Shown piece after piece: positions 14,001-24,348 of a DNA stretch of 64,000 nucleotides. Positions within the stretch are counted from its first letter, which is position 1; each line of letters begins with the position of its first letter. A program made the position numbers and the translations under genes. Source of the stretch: Bolinopsis microptera. Taxonomy: Eukaryota; Ctenophora; Tentaculata; Lobata; Bolinopsidae. The notes below the pieces were generated by a model, which saw nothing but the letters and a program-made list of their open reading frames with translations, was not told where the DNA came from and searched no databases. The DNA lies in contig NC_087084.1 in the NCBI RefSeq assembly GCF_026151205.1, positions 2,389,345 to 2,453,344 on the forward strand, given 5' to 3'.

Positions 14001-17000
14001 CTGATGAGTCAATATCCTCCACTTCCTCTTCGTCATCATCTGTTTCCGCTTCGTCACTCTCTGCTCCGTCAGAAGATGGTTGGAAAGCCTCTCCTTCAAA
14101 GTTACAGTGTTCTTGAATGAGTTCTCTACCCCTTGAGACTCCCTTCTTCATAGCTTGGAACAATCTTGGGATTGAAGTATCTACCTCAAAATAGTTTCTC
14201 TGCTTTCGGATGCGGTATAACAAGCTTGTTGCGAGAGTGGGCAACTGTTACAGGGATCAAACTTTTGCCGAGTGCATCAAGCTCGAGGGAACGGTTTGAT
14301 TTGCCCATGCCAACCAACATATCCTTAGAAAGTTAGAACACAGATTAGTTCTAATGCCTGCATGGAGGCCTATGCGCAGGACAGCATAAAGTTTGCTCGC
14401 AGGCATCGGATGTAAACAGCCAGGGCATAAAGTGTTGATAACTGTTGTCAGCTGTTACACTGAGAATGTACAGCATCAGACCCTTGACTGTAATAATCGC
14501 ATCATCAAAATTTTTACAGACGTAGGCAGGTGGTCTTTCAATGGTTGTGTGAAGCTTAGGTGGCCCAAGGCGTCACCGCTGGATAGAAGCTGGGTGGAAG
14601 CCCTGGTCTGATGTGAGGCTCCCGAACTTAGAAAAGGGGTATCCTGCTGGTGCCCTCTTCCAGACACTCATCGGACAGCATGATGAAAGCCACTACCTCC
14701 GCGTGGTGAAGACTGGATACTGGACAGGGGGTCCAGGCTAAAGGCAGGACGGTCGACGGGAGACATTGAGCCCTGGAAGTTCAATAATTTGATCTATTGA
14801 CTCCTTAACTCTTGGTCTACAAGAAGCTTTGAGACTCGTAAATCTTTACTGTGGATTGCACAGTAGCTAAAGAGGTGTTGGCTGTTACCCTGTTCAACCT
14901 AGTCTACTATGACCCAGCTAGACTGGACTACACTCTGGTAGTCAGGATACGGCTCCCTATGCCCGGGGTACCGGGTAACGAGGTAGTCTAGTCAGGGGAA
15001 GGGTTAGTCCCCGCTAAAGTGTAGCTCTGTTCTCACTCTAACCTCTTTATGCTTTGGGATAAAAAGTCCCACACTGGAGCAGGTGACGATTGGGTAAGGA
15101 TTACAACTGATGCTGTTGGGTAGAAAAAGGAAGTGTCACATTTGTCTTGTATAGAATATGTTCGTGCAATTACATGCTCAAGATACCCAAGATATTATGG
15201 TGAGAGTTAAATATGGCTATTGTTCAAGCGGATGCCCTTAACCTTTTAGTGGCGCAAGAGTTAAGAACACAATCCACTGCCAATGTGTGAATGTGCAGGG
15301 GACTGCACAGGATTGTGAGCCAACTGAAAAGTCAAGATGAAGTTTATCAACAGCTTAAGGCCAAGGGTTAAAGCCCCTTATTTTTCTAGTGGAAGTGGTT
15401 GCCGGGGTAATTACGCTGCTATTACAGAAGCTGATGACTCGGTCTCCACAACACGACAACCTATTTCTACAGAAAGTCAAACAAGAAAACATCAAAAAAA
15501 TATGAACATCAATTGCATTGTATCATGTAAAAGGGCTGCTCAGGTTGGCACGTTTAACATAAGAACAGCCAAAGAACAGCACAAACGCATCGAACTTGAA
15601 GAACTATTTTCTCGAAGCAAGCTGCACATCCTTGCCCTGCAAGAATCGAACATCGGGTAGTGCATGCTGATTGCTGAGAATACCAGAATAGAAAAGATGG
15701 ACAAAGGGATTCATCCAGTGATCTCATCTGCGTGGAGAAACGCAGCTGGCGCTTCTAATGGGAGAGTAGGAATCATCTTGAAGAGGACAGCATATGAGGC
15801 TATAAGTCTTATAAAGTTATAAAATCTTACAGCGCAAGGATCCTCACCATTTCTCTTAATGGAAAGCCCAGGCTCACTGTCATCACATGCTACAGTCCTA
15901 CAGAAGCCTCATCTGATGAGGAGGCAGGAAATCTCTTTTGTCTAAAACCAAGGATCTTACAGTTAATTTAGTAGGAGAGGAGCCACACACAATAATTTCT
16001 AAGGACGGACATGCCTTAGAAGAAGTTGAGGATTTTAGTACAACGGAGCACGACTTTAGGTTACGCAAGGCCAAGGCATGGGCTGCCTACCACAAAATGT
16101 AGGCTATATGGTTGTCCAATTTGCGCCGAGATTTAAAGATCCGTCTGTTCAAGCTATGGTTGAATCAATCTTCCTGTATGGAACGAAAACGTGGACAATA
16201 ACAGAATCTTTGAAGAAAAGAATAGACGGATGTTACAGTAGAATGCTTCAGATGGCCCTAAACGTGGACTGGAGAGGACATCGCACCAATAAGGAGGTCT
16301 TTGGATTACTCCCAAGAGTTATTTCGAAGATACAGGCCAGAAGAATGAGGTTGGCTGGGCACATCCAGCGACATGATGACCTGGCAGCACACCAACTTCT
16401 CCTTTGGGAACCTAGGGAGGGGTAGACCACCGCTCACCTTCGTCGATAACCTAATAAGTGACACTGGACTCAAGAACACTGGGGAGATTAAGGAGCTTAT
16501 GGCGGACAGAAAGCTTTGGAGACACATCGCATCATCGAGAGTCGGACTCTGAAGCCGCCTTAAGTCAAGTAATTTAAGTCATGTGCTTTGACTTGCCTTG
16601 ACCTTCGTCATAGCCTCCTTCCATGACAGGAGAACACATTTGCCACATTTGGCACATTTCCACTTTGTGCATTCATATGGATTATATCTCGATGAACGAG
16701 ACATCCTGTTTGCTATCGTGATAACATACTATCAATATAAACACACTTATATACTATGTAAACTATCTATTAAGTTAAGACATGAGAACAACACGTAGGT
16801 AAGACTCAGTGGGAAATAATTCACATTCAATACAATTAATGAAATGGCTAGAATTTTGTTTAAATTTTGTTTAAAAAACCCAAAAAAACCCAAAAAAACC
16901 CAATCCCAGTATTACCTTTTCTTGGGTAGGAGTTGGGTTTTTTTGGGTTACACCCCCCCCCCCAATCTTAAGGTATTGTATGTTATATAGCAGGGCACTG

Positions 17001-20000
17001 TATTTACATCTACCAATCTCAAGGTATTGTATGTTATATAGCAGGGCACTGTATTTACATCTACCAATCTCAAGGTATTGTATGTTATATAGCAGGGCAC
17101 TGTATTTACATCTACCAATCTCAAGGTATTGTATGTTATATAGCAGGGCACTGTATTTACATCTACCAATCTCAAGGTATTGTATGTTATATAGCAGGGC
17201 ACTGTATTTACATCTACCATCTCAAGGTATTGTATGTTATATAGCAGGGCACTGTATTTACATCTACCATCTCAAGGTATTGTATGTTATATAGCAGGGC
17301 ACTGTATTTACATCTACCAATCTCAAGGTATTGTATGTTATATAGCAGGGCACTGTATTTACATCTACCAATCTCAAGGTATTGTATGTTATATAGCAGG
17401 GCACTGTATTTACATCTACCAATCTCAAGGTATTGTATGTTATATAGCAGGGCACTGTATTTACATCTACCATCTCAAGGTATTGTATGTTATATAGCAG
17501 GGCACTGTATTTACATCTACCAATCTCAAGGTATTGTATGTTATATAGCAGGGCACTGTATTTACATCTACCAATCTCAAGGTATTGTATGTCTACTCCC
17601 GCTAATAGTATTGTCTGTGTGCTATTTACTGCTGAGACTCTTACTTTACTCATCTTTACTGGGAGGGAATCATTCTGTACACAGATTGTGATGTGTTGAA
17701 GAATATGGAGTGTTTTAAATATTAAAGCCCACCTAAGCTAGCCTTAACTCAATTAAACTCACTAAACCTCAATTAATCTCACTTAACCTCACCTAAATTT
17801 ACCTAACCTCAACTTTGTCAGCTCTCAGCTTTCTAAAATAGCATCACTCTAGCAGGTCTAGCTATACTCTATTATAGTACTAGTATATATTAGTGTACTA
17901 GTATACTGTATACTGTATAGTGTATAGGTTAACACTGCTCAGCTGCTTCTAACATAATGTTTCCGTGTGCTCCTAGTCAGTGTACCAGTCCCTGATCCAG
18001 TGTTGCCCACGTGCTGCCCACGTGTTGTGCACGTGACTGTTAATGAGGTGGTATGTAGAGCTAATGACAGGTAATGGAGTAATAGGGCCATTAGAGGACA
18101 ACACTGGATAGAGTAGTATATACTATATAATATAGTAGTATAGGTGGTTTCTAGGAGAGTAGGAGAGGGGATACACTGTATAATGGACATTGGACAATGA
18201 ACTGAAGCTACACTCTTCAAGTGTTGTAGTAGCGCTCTCATTTAGCACTATGGAGCACTGTGTAGTGTGTATTTTAGTGAAGCACACTTCCTTCAAATGC
18301 AATCTCTCAATAGCATGGACATAAAGAGAAGAAGAGAACGAGAAGAAGAAGAAGAAGAAGAGGAAAGAGAACGGACAGTGTTTAAAGTGGCAGTTAAATT
18401 ATATAAGATTTATTATTTTTTTATAGAATTACTTTAGAAAATGAAATATAATAAATACCACTTTGTGATCAGTTGAAGAGCGTGTAACAGAGAATGACAT
18501 GTTACACGCTGCTTCTATTAAACAATTGTTTTGCTTGAACAAAACACAGCAGCAGCATTATAGGAAGTTGTAGACAACTCTTACGATTGGTTTACACTTT
18601 TACACACAGTTTGCTCCTTTATAATATAGAATGTTATAATATCTAGTAGTGTTTACAAGTTGTACACCTGGTGGTAGCTGGAACTTGAAAAATAGAAGTT
18701 ACGACTAGTTGCTCTTTATTAACCCAGGTCGCTCTCTTTGAACAACTATTAAAGCTCTGTTCGTATCACAGTGCACATATTATCTAGATTCGATCGAGGG
18801 TTGAATATATAAACAAGTTACTAATACCACGAATCACCATATTACACGCTACTAGATCTTCTCTGTTTAATATTACGGGCTCTCTGGAGAGCTATTTAAC
18901 AATGACGAGTTGTAGTAAAGTAAAACTGTAGCTATGGTAACCGCACAGTTACAGAGCACTAATCGTTTAGACTGGACTACACAGTGTATCATTGTCCCTA
19001 TTCATTGTGAGCACGTCCAGATTCTAGGTGAACTGGTGAAGATAACAGGTAATAAAGTTAACAGGTGTTAAATTACTACATAATGTACTATATAATATAT
19101 ATATTATATATTATATATTTTGATTATAATTCCAAGGCGCAGGTGTCTTCTTATTTTATGACCACCACGTACAAATTGGATGAGAATTAAAGGCTGAATA
19201 GTAACGGTGACCAGGGGCTTTCTAGTACTGTATAATATGATTACAGTGCAGCTCTTGTGGCTTATTGTAGCTGACACGTGAGAGAAAAATTAAATACGAT
19301 CTCAAACTGACTGTTTGGTATGTAAATCAATGTAGTGATAGTTGTTGATGTATATGCAGTGAGAAAACAAAACCACTTCCACATTTTGTACACAAATTTG
19401 AAGAGATTTTGACACCCAAACCTCTTCACTCTTCATGAATGTTGTTGTGAACGGTTGTTAACATTTAAACATCTAACTGAAGGCAACTCTTCTCACCTGA
19501 GATGTGATAAAACACGTGAGAGTCGTTGCTAAGAGAGGGGTTAAACTCTGCCATGAGCGGGGCGATGTACTGCGTAGCTGTGAGCTGGTTGTGGATCAGC
19601 TCGCCCACAAATATGAAACCTGGGAATTGTGGGATGTAAACGTGACATTTTGTGCGATTTTAGGCTTAAAATAGCATACAATAGTTGGAGGTTACGGAAG
19701 GTTAACATTTTAAATATGTCTTTAAAAAAATTTGTACTTATGTCTTCGTCCTTTGTCGTACAATTTCAACTGTTCCACAAAGGACAAAGATTTACGTTAT
19801 AAGTACCGCAAGTATGATCTAGAATACAACCTAAGAGGGTATGGAATAGTATCATATGTTAAGGGTGAATTAATAACGGATTGAATTAATGAATTCTCAC
19901 CTCCAGTGGTGGGTGTGATGGAAGTTAGGGGAATACCGTAAAATGGAAAAGAAAATGGAAGTCGTATATTCTGAAATATTAATTATTGAAGTTAGGGGGA

Positions 20001-21078
20001 TACCGTAAAATGGAAAAGAAAATGGAAGTCGTATATTCTGAAATATTAATTACTGTTAGTAGTTAGTAAACTTACAAAACGTAGTTTTGTAAAGCTGCTA
20101 GATAAAAGTAGAGATTATTGCTTACAAGTTACTAATAATTGATTTTCTGGTACCAAGTGAGGCCGAAACGTCGACAACTGTTTGTTTGAAAAACTGAGCG
20201 GAGACTCTCACTTGGTCCCAAAACATATTCAGATCGACCCAGTCAAAAGAGCGAAAACAGATTGTTATTGAGTTACTAATAAACCAGGACCATTTTGGAA
20301 TAAAATGTTGTAGTAATGTTAAATTGATTAAGCAGCCTATTGCTTATTGCATGAAGTAATATGATACATAATACATAAATCACGTCATCTGTATCACAGA
20401 TCTGTTTGAGAATCAACTCCAACGTTTATTATATTGATAATAATGAATAAATCACAAAGAAATTAACTTACATAAGCATATCTGAAGGTACTAGAAAGAC
20501 CATCGTGCAGTGTTTCTTTGTTAAGCTGTGAAATCTCAGGGTCTAATTCAACCCAGGCACTACTATTTGTGAATACTTTAGAGTTGTAATATGTGTGGTT
20601 ATCTTGAGCAACTATTGTTTTTGTTCCTGGTTTCACCTGTGATGATAGGACTGATTAATTTGAGACCTATTATTATTATACTATTCAAAAATAACATTAT
20701 TAAAACTTGTCATCATCACTTAAATATACCAATCTCTGAAAAAGCTCACTGTGTCTTTCCATCAAAACCTTATTTTAATATAACCTGACCAAACTTACTA
20801 TGTCTCTTTTAACAATTTTTGTTTGGTACTGAAATGATCCAATTGCTAATCCTGACTCATCAAAGACTTTGTATTCTGAAATAATGAACATATTATTATT
20901 TTGATTATTTTGGGATTTCAAGCAAAATTATCTATAAAACCCAATGTTATAGTTATCAGGTTCCTAATAAACTAATAAACACCTATTTTTTGATTCACAA
21001 CATCGATAGAAAATAGTTACCTGCAGCATATATTGTGCTATATAATAATGTGTGGAGGATACATAACACATAATACAT
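1386..21078 (-). CDS. PLXDC: Plexin-domain-containing protein (PLXDC/TEM7 family), N-terminal ten exons; gene continues left of the window
   Basis: Ten exons join in one frame (high to low): 21078-21021, 20875-20799, 20636-20472, 19970-19901, 19619-19497, 5407-5330, 5011-4947, 3756-3666, 2015-1920, 1467-1386, giving 301 codons plus two bases. All introns are GT-AG and every phase matches. The order is signal peptide, short N-terminal region, plexin-like domain with GFIFVGELIH, TATQYIAPLMAEFNP, IVQWDNVYVH, FQAQLYINGDIIFAYKQ and YIHEYHKVDVPF, then a PSI cysteine cluster with FNCSWC. This is the domain order of vertebrate PLXDC1/PLXDC2, type I membrane proteins reported to bind nidogen, cortactin and PEDF. 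The transmembrane and cytoplasmic exons are not in the window. Whether it is orthologous to PLXDC1 or PLXDC2 cannot be decided here. The introns are unusual: four exon edges are copied into neighbouring tandem or direct repeats, and one intron is about 14.1 kb. Confidence 0.92.
2040..2873 (-). repeat. ~140-bp compound array repeating the acceptor and first ~50 nt of PLXDC exon 9
   Basis: Six copies of an exon 9-derived segment start near 2151, 2285, 2428, 2571, 2712 and 2852 (spacing 134-143). Five include the acceptor AACTACAG plus about 52 nt of exon 9 up to GTACCGTTTG; the last is truncated. Between them lie repeats of a ~14-nt word, acacagtacactat. The array sits in the intron upstream of the true exon. 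Confidence 0.93.
3124..3173. repeat. Perfect 50-bp palindrome
   Basis: The arm gttatatagtagtgttgaaa reads identically on both strands around the centre TATTAATA. Half-copies recur near 3,634-3,660 and 40,463-40,495, so it belongs to a dispersed family and is not a unique hairpin. Confidence 0.9.
3666..5407 (-). CDS. PLXDC: PLXDC gene exons 6-8: core of the plexin-like domain
   Basis: Exon 6 (5407-5330) encodes TRAIVQWDNVYVHSHRNPND. Exon 7 (5011-4947) encodes FQAQLYINGDIIFAYKQ. Exon 8 (3756-3666) encodes HYVKIGISEAFYEVDTKH. These match in order the family pattern VQWD, FQ-aliphatic-GxIxFxYK and VKxGLSDAF. Exon 8 has a weak donor, ATG then GTACAT, and a 20-nt copy of its end recurs about 333 nt further into the intron. 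Confidence 0.9.
3788..4455. repeat. Intronic direct duplication of ~105 bp
   Basis: The block at 3,788-3,893 (from aagaagattgattacaaaca to ggattagaaatct) recurs at 4,352-4,455 with a few changes. The intron between PLXDC exons 7 and 8 otherwise shows only AT-rich sequence. A copy of the exon 8 pre-acceptor tract, AATGCTATTCTC, lies near 3,905. Confidence 0.8.
6988..7029. repeat. Two copies of the palindrome TCACGTGACGTCACGTGA
   Basis: The 18-bp palindrome occurs at 6988-7005 and again at 7012-7029, separated by taatgg. It combines E-box (CACGTG) and CRE-like (TGACGTCA) cores. Related words occur at 8,333-8,350 and in the inverted repeats of the 5.2-kb transposon. A binding role is only inferred. 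Confidence 0.7.
7290..7448. repeat. Foldback element with 10-bp internal repeats
   Basis: GTAGAGGCCTCATGTAGCC (from about 7,290) pairs with GGCTACATAAGGCCTCTGT (to about 7,448). The loop holds about ten copies of a cgacaaaccc-type decamer, 7,318-7,427. Confidence 0.7.
7913..8157 (-). mobile_element. tRNA-derived SINE with 16-bp target-site duplication
   Basis: On the minus strand the head contains an A-box-like TGGCCTAGTGGTTATAG and a B box GGGTTCGAATCCC at tRNA spacing. The acceptor arms do not pair, so it is a SINE head and not a working tRNA gene. An unrelated body and a short ACTATTATTA-like tail follow. The word atgtagatggtatgta flanks it exactly at 7897-7912 and 8158-8173, as expected from LINE-driven insertion. 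Confidence 0.8.
8613..8703. repeat. Short tandem repeat with CACGTG, ~4 copies of 22-29 bp
   Basis: Units read like gtggcaagttggtcacgtgg, with one 7-bp insertion. Each contains a CACGTG core except the last. Confidence 0.8.
8896..12020. repeat. 3.1-kb minisatellite, 42-bp unit, ~74 copies
   Basis: The unit spans gaggtgtgcgagatgacagt to ggccgcagaat. Variation is almost confined to a few positions (gtgcg/atgcg, cagttc/cggtac/cagtac). A 16-bp partial duplication near 9,403-9,418 shifts the phase once. Because 42 is a multiple of three and the unit has no stop in one frame on each strand, long open frames appear on both strands. They end at the array edges and have no exon context, so I treat them as a by-product. 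Confidence 0.97.
12515..12634. repeat. ACACAT-type microsatellite
   Basis: About 120 bp of cacata/cacacata repeats, nearly perfect. Confidence 0.95.
13009..13350. repeat. 51-bp minisatellite, left part (~6.7 copies)
   Basis: The unit runs from tgttatatagcagggcactg to aaggtattgta. The array stops abruptly at accaatct where the inserted segment begins, and resumes at 16,962. Confidence 0.95.
13762..14244 (-). CDS. Unrecognised 160-aa open frame with an acidic stretch, inside the 3.6-kb insertion
   Basis: The frame begins MPTLATSLLYRIRKQ and has an acidic run near residues 58-82 (TDDDEEEVEDIDSSEE), then a hydrophobic segment (VYAMVMLCIMIRLL). I recognise no domain and no splice context. It could be a remnant of a transposon protein or chance. 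Function unknown. Confidence 0.2.
   Translation of the reverse strand: MPTLATSLLYRIRKQRNYFEVDTSIPRLFQAMKKGVSRGRELIQEHCNFEGEAFQPSSDGAESDEAETDDDEEEVEDIDSSEEWAKIVTVYAMVMLCIMIRLLRFASMEGEIECHPSQDFSDSRAINKRRYHLISHVIMQPMVTARFFQLEIEHGFSLSG
15337..16553 (+). pseudogene. Degenerate non-LTR retrotransposon (LINE) with endonuclease and RT C-terminal remnants
   Basis: An open segment to 15,660 ends in GTFNIRTAKEQHKRIEL and LHILALQESNIG, the start of an apurinic-type endonuclease domain. After a stop, NAAGASNGRVGIILKRTAYE (about 15,730) continues it. The reverse transcriptase core is missing. From about 16,130 come ESIFLYGTKTWTI, GCYSRMLQMALNVDWRGH and RRMRLAGHIQRHDDL, then after a frameshift near 16,420 GRPPLTFVDNLISDTGL and DRKLWRHIASS, the typical C-terminus of invertebrate endonuclease-reverse transcriptases. 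The element is internally deleted and dead. Confidence 0.85.
16962..17592. repeat. 51-bp minisatellite, right part (~12 copies)
   Basis: Same unit as 13,009-13,350. Three units lack one A (taccatctc instead of taccaatctc), a variant absent from the left part. Confidence 0.95.
19497..20636 (-). CDS. PLXDC: PLXDC gene exons 3-5: start of the plexin-like domain
   Basis: Exon 3 (20636-20472, 55 codons) contains FTNSSAWVELDPEISQLNK and corresponds to the region before the conserved FPFYG motif. Exon 4 (19970-19901) encodes LPFSFPFYGIPLTSI. Exon 5 (19619-19497) encodes GFIFVGELIHNQLTATQYIA, among the best conserved segments of the family. Phases run 0, 0, 1, 1. A partial direct copy of exon 4 with its acceptor lies immediately upstream (19,989-20,051). 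Confidence 0.9.
19921..20051 (-). repeat. Direct duplication of PLXDC exon 4 acceptor and 5' end
   Basis: The 63 bp at 19,921-19,983 recur at 19,989-20,051 (offset 68). The extra copy keeps the TTTCAG acceptor and about 50 nt of exon 4 coding sequence but has no donor. Confidence 0.9.
20052..20471. other. PLXDC intron 3 with a foldback motif
   Basis: ACCAAGTGAG (near 20,153) faces CTCACTTGGT (near 20,208) around gccgaaacgtcgac, a small inverted-repeat structure. Nothing else was recognised. Confidence 0.5.
20799..21078 (-). CDS. PLXDC: PLXDC gene exons 1-2: start codon and signal peptide
   Basis: Exon 1 (21078-21021) encodes MYYVLCILHTLLYSTIYAA and ends in phase 1 before GTAAC. Its hydrophobic core followed by Ala-Ala reads as a signal peptide with cleavage near residue 19. 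This is the first ATG after an upstream stretch ending TTTCAG, so a 5' UTR intron is possible. Exon 2 (20875-20799) continues in phase with YKVFDESGLAIGSFQYQ and ends at a GTAAGT donor. No promoter motif was recognised upstream. Confidence 0.8.
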
Positions 21079-21864
21079 GATCCTGAAATATTAAGTTTAT
21101 TATTCAAGTAAATTATGTTACAACAGAAGTGATTGAAGATTCGGTCAAGTCTGAATATTTTCACCTCACTCTTTAGAACCGCTTTATCATGGTTAGTTCC
21201 TGGCATACTAGGGAGTTGCTGTCCATATGGGTGGTATATTTTAAGTACATTATTTCATTTGATTTCATGTCATCTATCATGATCTGAACCTATCATATCA
21301 CAATAAACTATACATATTTTAATATCTAAACAGCACAATATATGTTAAGAAACCTGGATTTTACAATAACTTAGATATTTCATTAGAATGCTTTGGATTA
21401 AGCCATAATAAGAAAACATTAATAATAAGGGATAAGAGCAGAAAATAATAGTGAATTAATGCACTTTATATACAGCACAAAGCACAGCGAATAAATAATC
21501 TTCATTCTACCCTTATGCTGTATTTAGTCATTATGCTACTAAGACCTTATTAATATTGAAAATTGCTGCACCTTAGTGTCAGCCTGATGTAAGACTTGAA
21601 AGTAATTATAAACAATATAAGGCTTGCTATTTCAAATTTCAATAGAATTTAGATGGCAGCTGCTCAACATAACACTTTCACACAGGTACGAAATTATACT
21701 GACATTATGAAAAATTTAAAAACATTGACATTAAAGAATATGAATATTGTATTAATGTCCATTGGGTGCGCATAATTCAAATAGTGACAACTATGACTAG
21801 AATGTAAATCATTGTTTAGACAAGATATTTTCAATTGTGCCCATTATTTTCGTTATTTGAAGAC
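21079..21864. other. Intergenic region between PLXDC and sulfotransferase
   Basis: AT-rich. The stretch 21,153-21,209 is an inverted, diverged copy of 33,829-33,883 (core gaggtgaaaatattc), a dispersed repeat. No gene seen. Confidence 0.5.
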
Positions 21865-22746
21865 TTATAAATTACACCTAACATGACCACCAGCTTGAAT
21901 AACTCGTTCGATGGGATTTTCAAAGTAAGCAGATTGCTCTTCATTCAAGTATTCAACCCATCCACCAACTTCACCCTTACGTAGGAATCCTGATTTTAAG
22001 CCAGTAAGCCAAGAGTAGTTCACATTTTCACTATTTTGCATATGCTTGAATCCACTTTTCTTTAGAGTATTAGCAATACATTCTTCAGACACAGAAAGAC
22101 TAAGAAACTCTGCTATTTTTCTTATCTCCCTCTCAGTATTTTCTTTGAGATCTTCATAGGTCAAATACAAAATGTTCTTTCTCAAAGACTGCTCTAACCA
22201 TTCAATATTGTGATCTTCCCAAAGTCCGAATTCTGTCACGTCTTTCTAAATATAGATTTGGCTAAAATATTCGTCAAATGTCATGTCAGCACATTTGTCT
22301 CCATAGAAGGATTTTAGGGTTTTCATATGATGAAAATAAAAAACGACTTGATCTTTAGGGTTTCTAGAGCAGTAAATAAAGCGAGCAGTCTCCCTTAATT
22401 TCTTGGGCATCCAACTCCAATAATCATGAGTCTTGAACACCCTTGGGCTCTTCATCTTCTCAATATGGTCCAACTTCACCGATTCACCCTGTAACCAAGG
22501 CACCGTTTCATTTAAACGAACTATTGGTCCATTAGGACAGCCTACTAGATAATACAAAATGTTTTGCAACCAAGTAGTACCACTTTTAGCGAACGTGGAC
22601 ACCACGATGTCATCCATGCGGGGAGTGAAAGCTTTTGTGTGAAGTGCAGCATATCTTTCAGGAGTGCAAAAGGGAGGTACTACAATGTCTTTGTACACAT
22701 AGTTTGGGAAAAGGTCGTGCCTTTCGAATGGTGGTTGGTCATTCAT
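21865..22746 (-). pseudogene. Cytosolic-type sulfotransferase, intronless, one in-frame TAG
   Basis: One 294-codon frame including the terminal stop, the usual length for cytosolic sulfotransferases (about 295 aa), which transfer sulfate from PAPS to small hydroxyl or amino acceptors. Visible motifs are KSGTTWLQNILYYL at residues 54-67 (5'-phosphosulfate loop), FKTHDYW with the candidate catalytic His near 107, RNPKDQVVFYFHH at 129-141 (3'-phosphate site) and RKGEVGGWVEYL near 256-267 (PAPS-binding C-terminal motif). Codon 167 is TAG (22,248-22,246), yet homology continues in the same frame on both sides (FSQIYI, stop, KDVTEFGLWEDH). It is either a young pseudogene, a null allele or a sequence error; all other signature residues are intact. 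Lack of introns beside heavily split genes hints at retrocopy origin, but no poly-A tail is visible. Confidence 0.88.
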
Positions 22747-24348
22747 AGTGTCTCACAACAGCTTCATTTGTCTTTGAGCTTTTAGATGAAAAAATCATCA
22801 AACAGAATATGTGAATGTTAAGAGGTTACTTCTATCAAAATGTTTGAGTTGAAATTAAAATAAAGTACGGCTTATTTTGAGGAAAAAGATGGACCCCCAT
22901 ATTTGCAATTAACAAGCTTAAGAATGAAACTTGGAGCAACGCTGTTTCGGTTTTCGAGGCCTTGACACAAAACCAAAACTTTTGAAAGTTAATTTTAGTA
23001 CATGATCAATATTAAAAGGGGACACTTTTTAAACACTGCCGAGTGCAAATATATTTGAATGTGTACTGTAACTTTATGATTTCGATATGCATCCTTGGGA
23101 AATTAGGAACAGGCCCAACAGCAGATGGATATGAACTGAGACATGCAAGAACTGCAGACTATCTGAAATATTTTATTTCTGTAATCTGTTGTACGTGACT
23201 TGTCCATTGTTAATGGACTAGCCCAGCCCGCGCTACTTCGAAGCATGCACCTGCCTCGAGAAGAAAGCTGAAATCGGCGCGCGCTACTATGAAGAAATTT
23301 AGACGAGTAATACATAATATCCGTCGATAAATGACTCAATATTTACTTATTGAACTTACTTCTTTTCAAAAATATTTGTAAACGTAACGCGACGTACGTT
23401 AGCATTTGTAGCGCGATGCACTACTGGGTCGCGCGCGCATCAAATAATGCTTCTCGCAACCTTCGGTAGATCGGCGAGATGCACCACTGTGCCTCACCGA
23501 GCTGCGAAGGATTGACATCGTGAATCAAGTTAGCACAAAATTAAAATACTATCTTATTCTAAACAAATATTGTTTACAGTGGATCAGACTCAGCTTGCTC
23601 TATCCACAATCCAGAGCCCTTGCGCTTGCTGCCGCTTGCAGTAGCTCGCGCCTGCCGTCCGCAAAAGCACATGGTTAGGTGAATAAGCTCAACAAGCTCA
23701 TATAAAATATGATATAGGAAAACAAATTCTTTTAGAAAAAAAAGTTTTAAATTTTGGTATTCATTAATAACAATTTTTTTAAAACAAAAACCAAGTCTTT
23801 TGGTATTTATTTATAATACATAAACAATAAGAAACACTCTTGGTATGAGCCGCGCCGCGCATTTTCTCGCAACCACAGTAGATCAGCAAAATGCACTATT
23901 AGGCCTCAAAGAGCTGCGTTATAGGTTCATAACCTACGTACTAAGACACGCACCGAGTTGGACTCGTTGACAGTCCTAATATTTGAAACAAATATTTTAC
24001 GAGTATCACCTTCACATAGCCATGTGCCTACGCGTACTGCGTGACGCGCTTGTTTCACAAGTAGGATCTTTTGCCGCCTACGGCGGTCGCGCGCTACTGC
24101 AAGCGAGAGGGCTCTGGTTAGAGCAAATACAATTTACCATGGTAAATTTGTACATTTAGAGTTTGATTGACGATGTCAAACCTTCGAGATTGATATAATT
24201 ATTACCTGAGGACCTCAGACTATTATATTTATGTTCATAATCATATGATAGAGATTCGGAAAAATGACTCGTCATAGTGTTATACGTTGTATGACCCGCC
24301 GCGCACGAGTGCTGCTCAGATCACTGCTGCTGTCGCGCGCGCGCCCAT
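22747..24348. other. Intergenic region with GC-richer dispersed repeats
   Basis: Segments such as gcgcgccgagttggactcgt and tctcgcaacc-agtagatc recur in diverged form near 23,440, 23,865, 23,940 and 24,700, suggesting relics of one transposon family. No coding region recognised. Confidence 0.5.

Larger units (their letters stand above)
13351..16961. mobile_element. 3.6-kb insertion with poly-G/TGTAACCC inverted ends, splitting the 51-bp array
   Basis: The left end reads ggggggggtgtaaccc followed by aaaaaaacccaa; the right end is its inverse complement. The array word ccaatct is present on both sides (13,344-13,350 and 16,962-16,968), which may be a 7-bp target duplication or simply the interrupted unit. 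Just inside each end lies a hairpin-like copy of aacccaatcccagtat and ttgggtttttttggg in the same orientation. The interior carries an acidic ORF and a degenerate LINE. I could not assign a transposon superfamily. Confidence 0.65.
5408..19496 (-). other. PLXDC: 14.1-kb intron of the PLXDC gene (between exons 5 and 6)
   Basis: No exon of the family was found between GTGAG at 19,496 and the acceptor at 5,408, and the flanking phases join directly (S plus GAT, then TRAIVQWD). Contents in order: G-rich tract 6,050-6,090, CACGTG palindromes near 7,000, foldback 7,290-7,448, SINE 7,913-8,157, 42-bp array 8,896-12,020, ACACAT microsatellite, split 51-bp array with a 3.6-kb insertion, then plain AT-rich sequence (17,593-19,496) with a GA-rich run near 18,320-18,370. 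Confidence 0.8.

Noticed and set aside
12955-17699. Several 70-150-codon frames in the 51-bp arrays
   Set aside because: They exist only because 51 is a multiple of three; overlapping frames are open on both strands.
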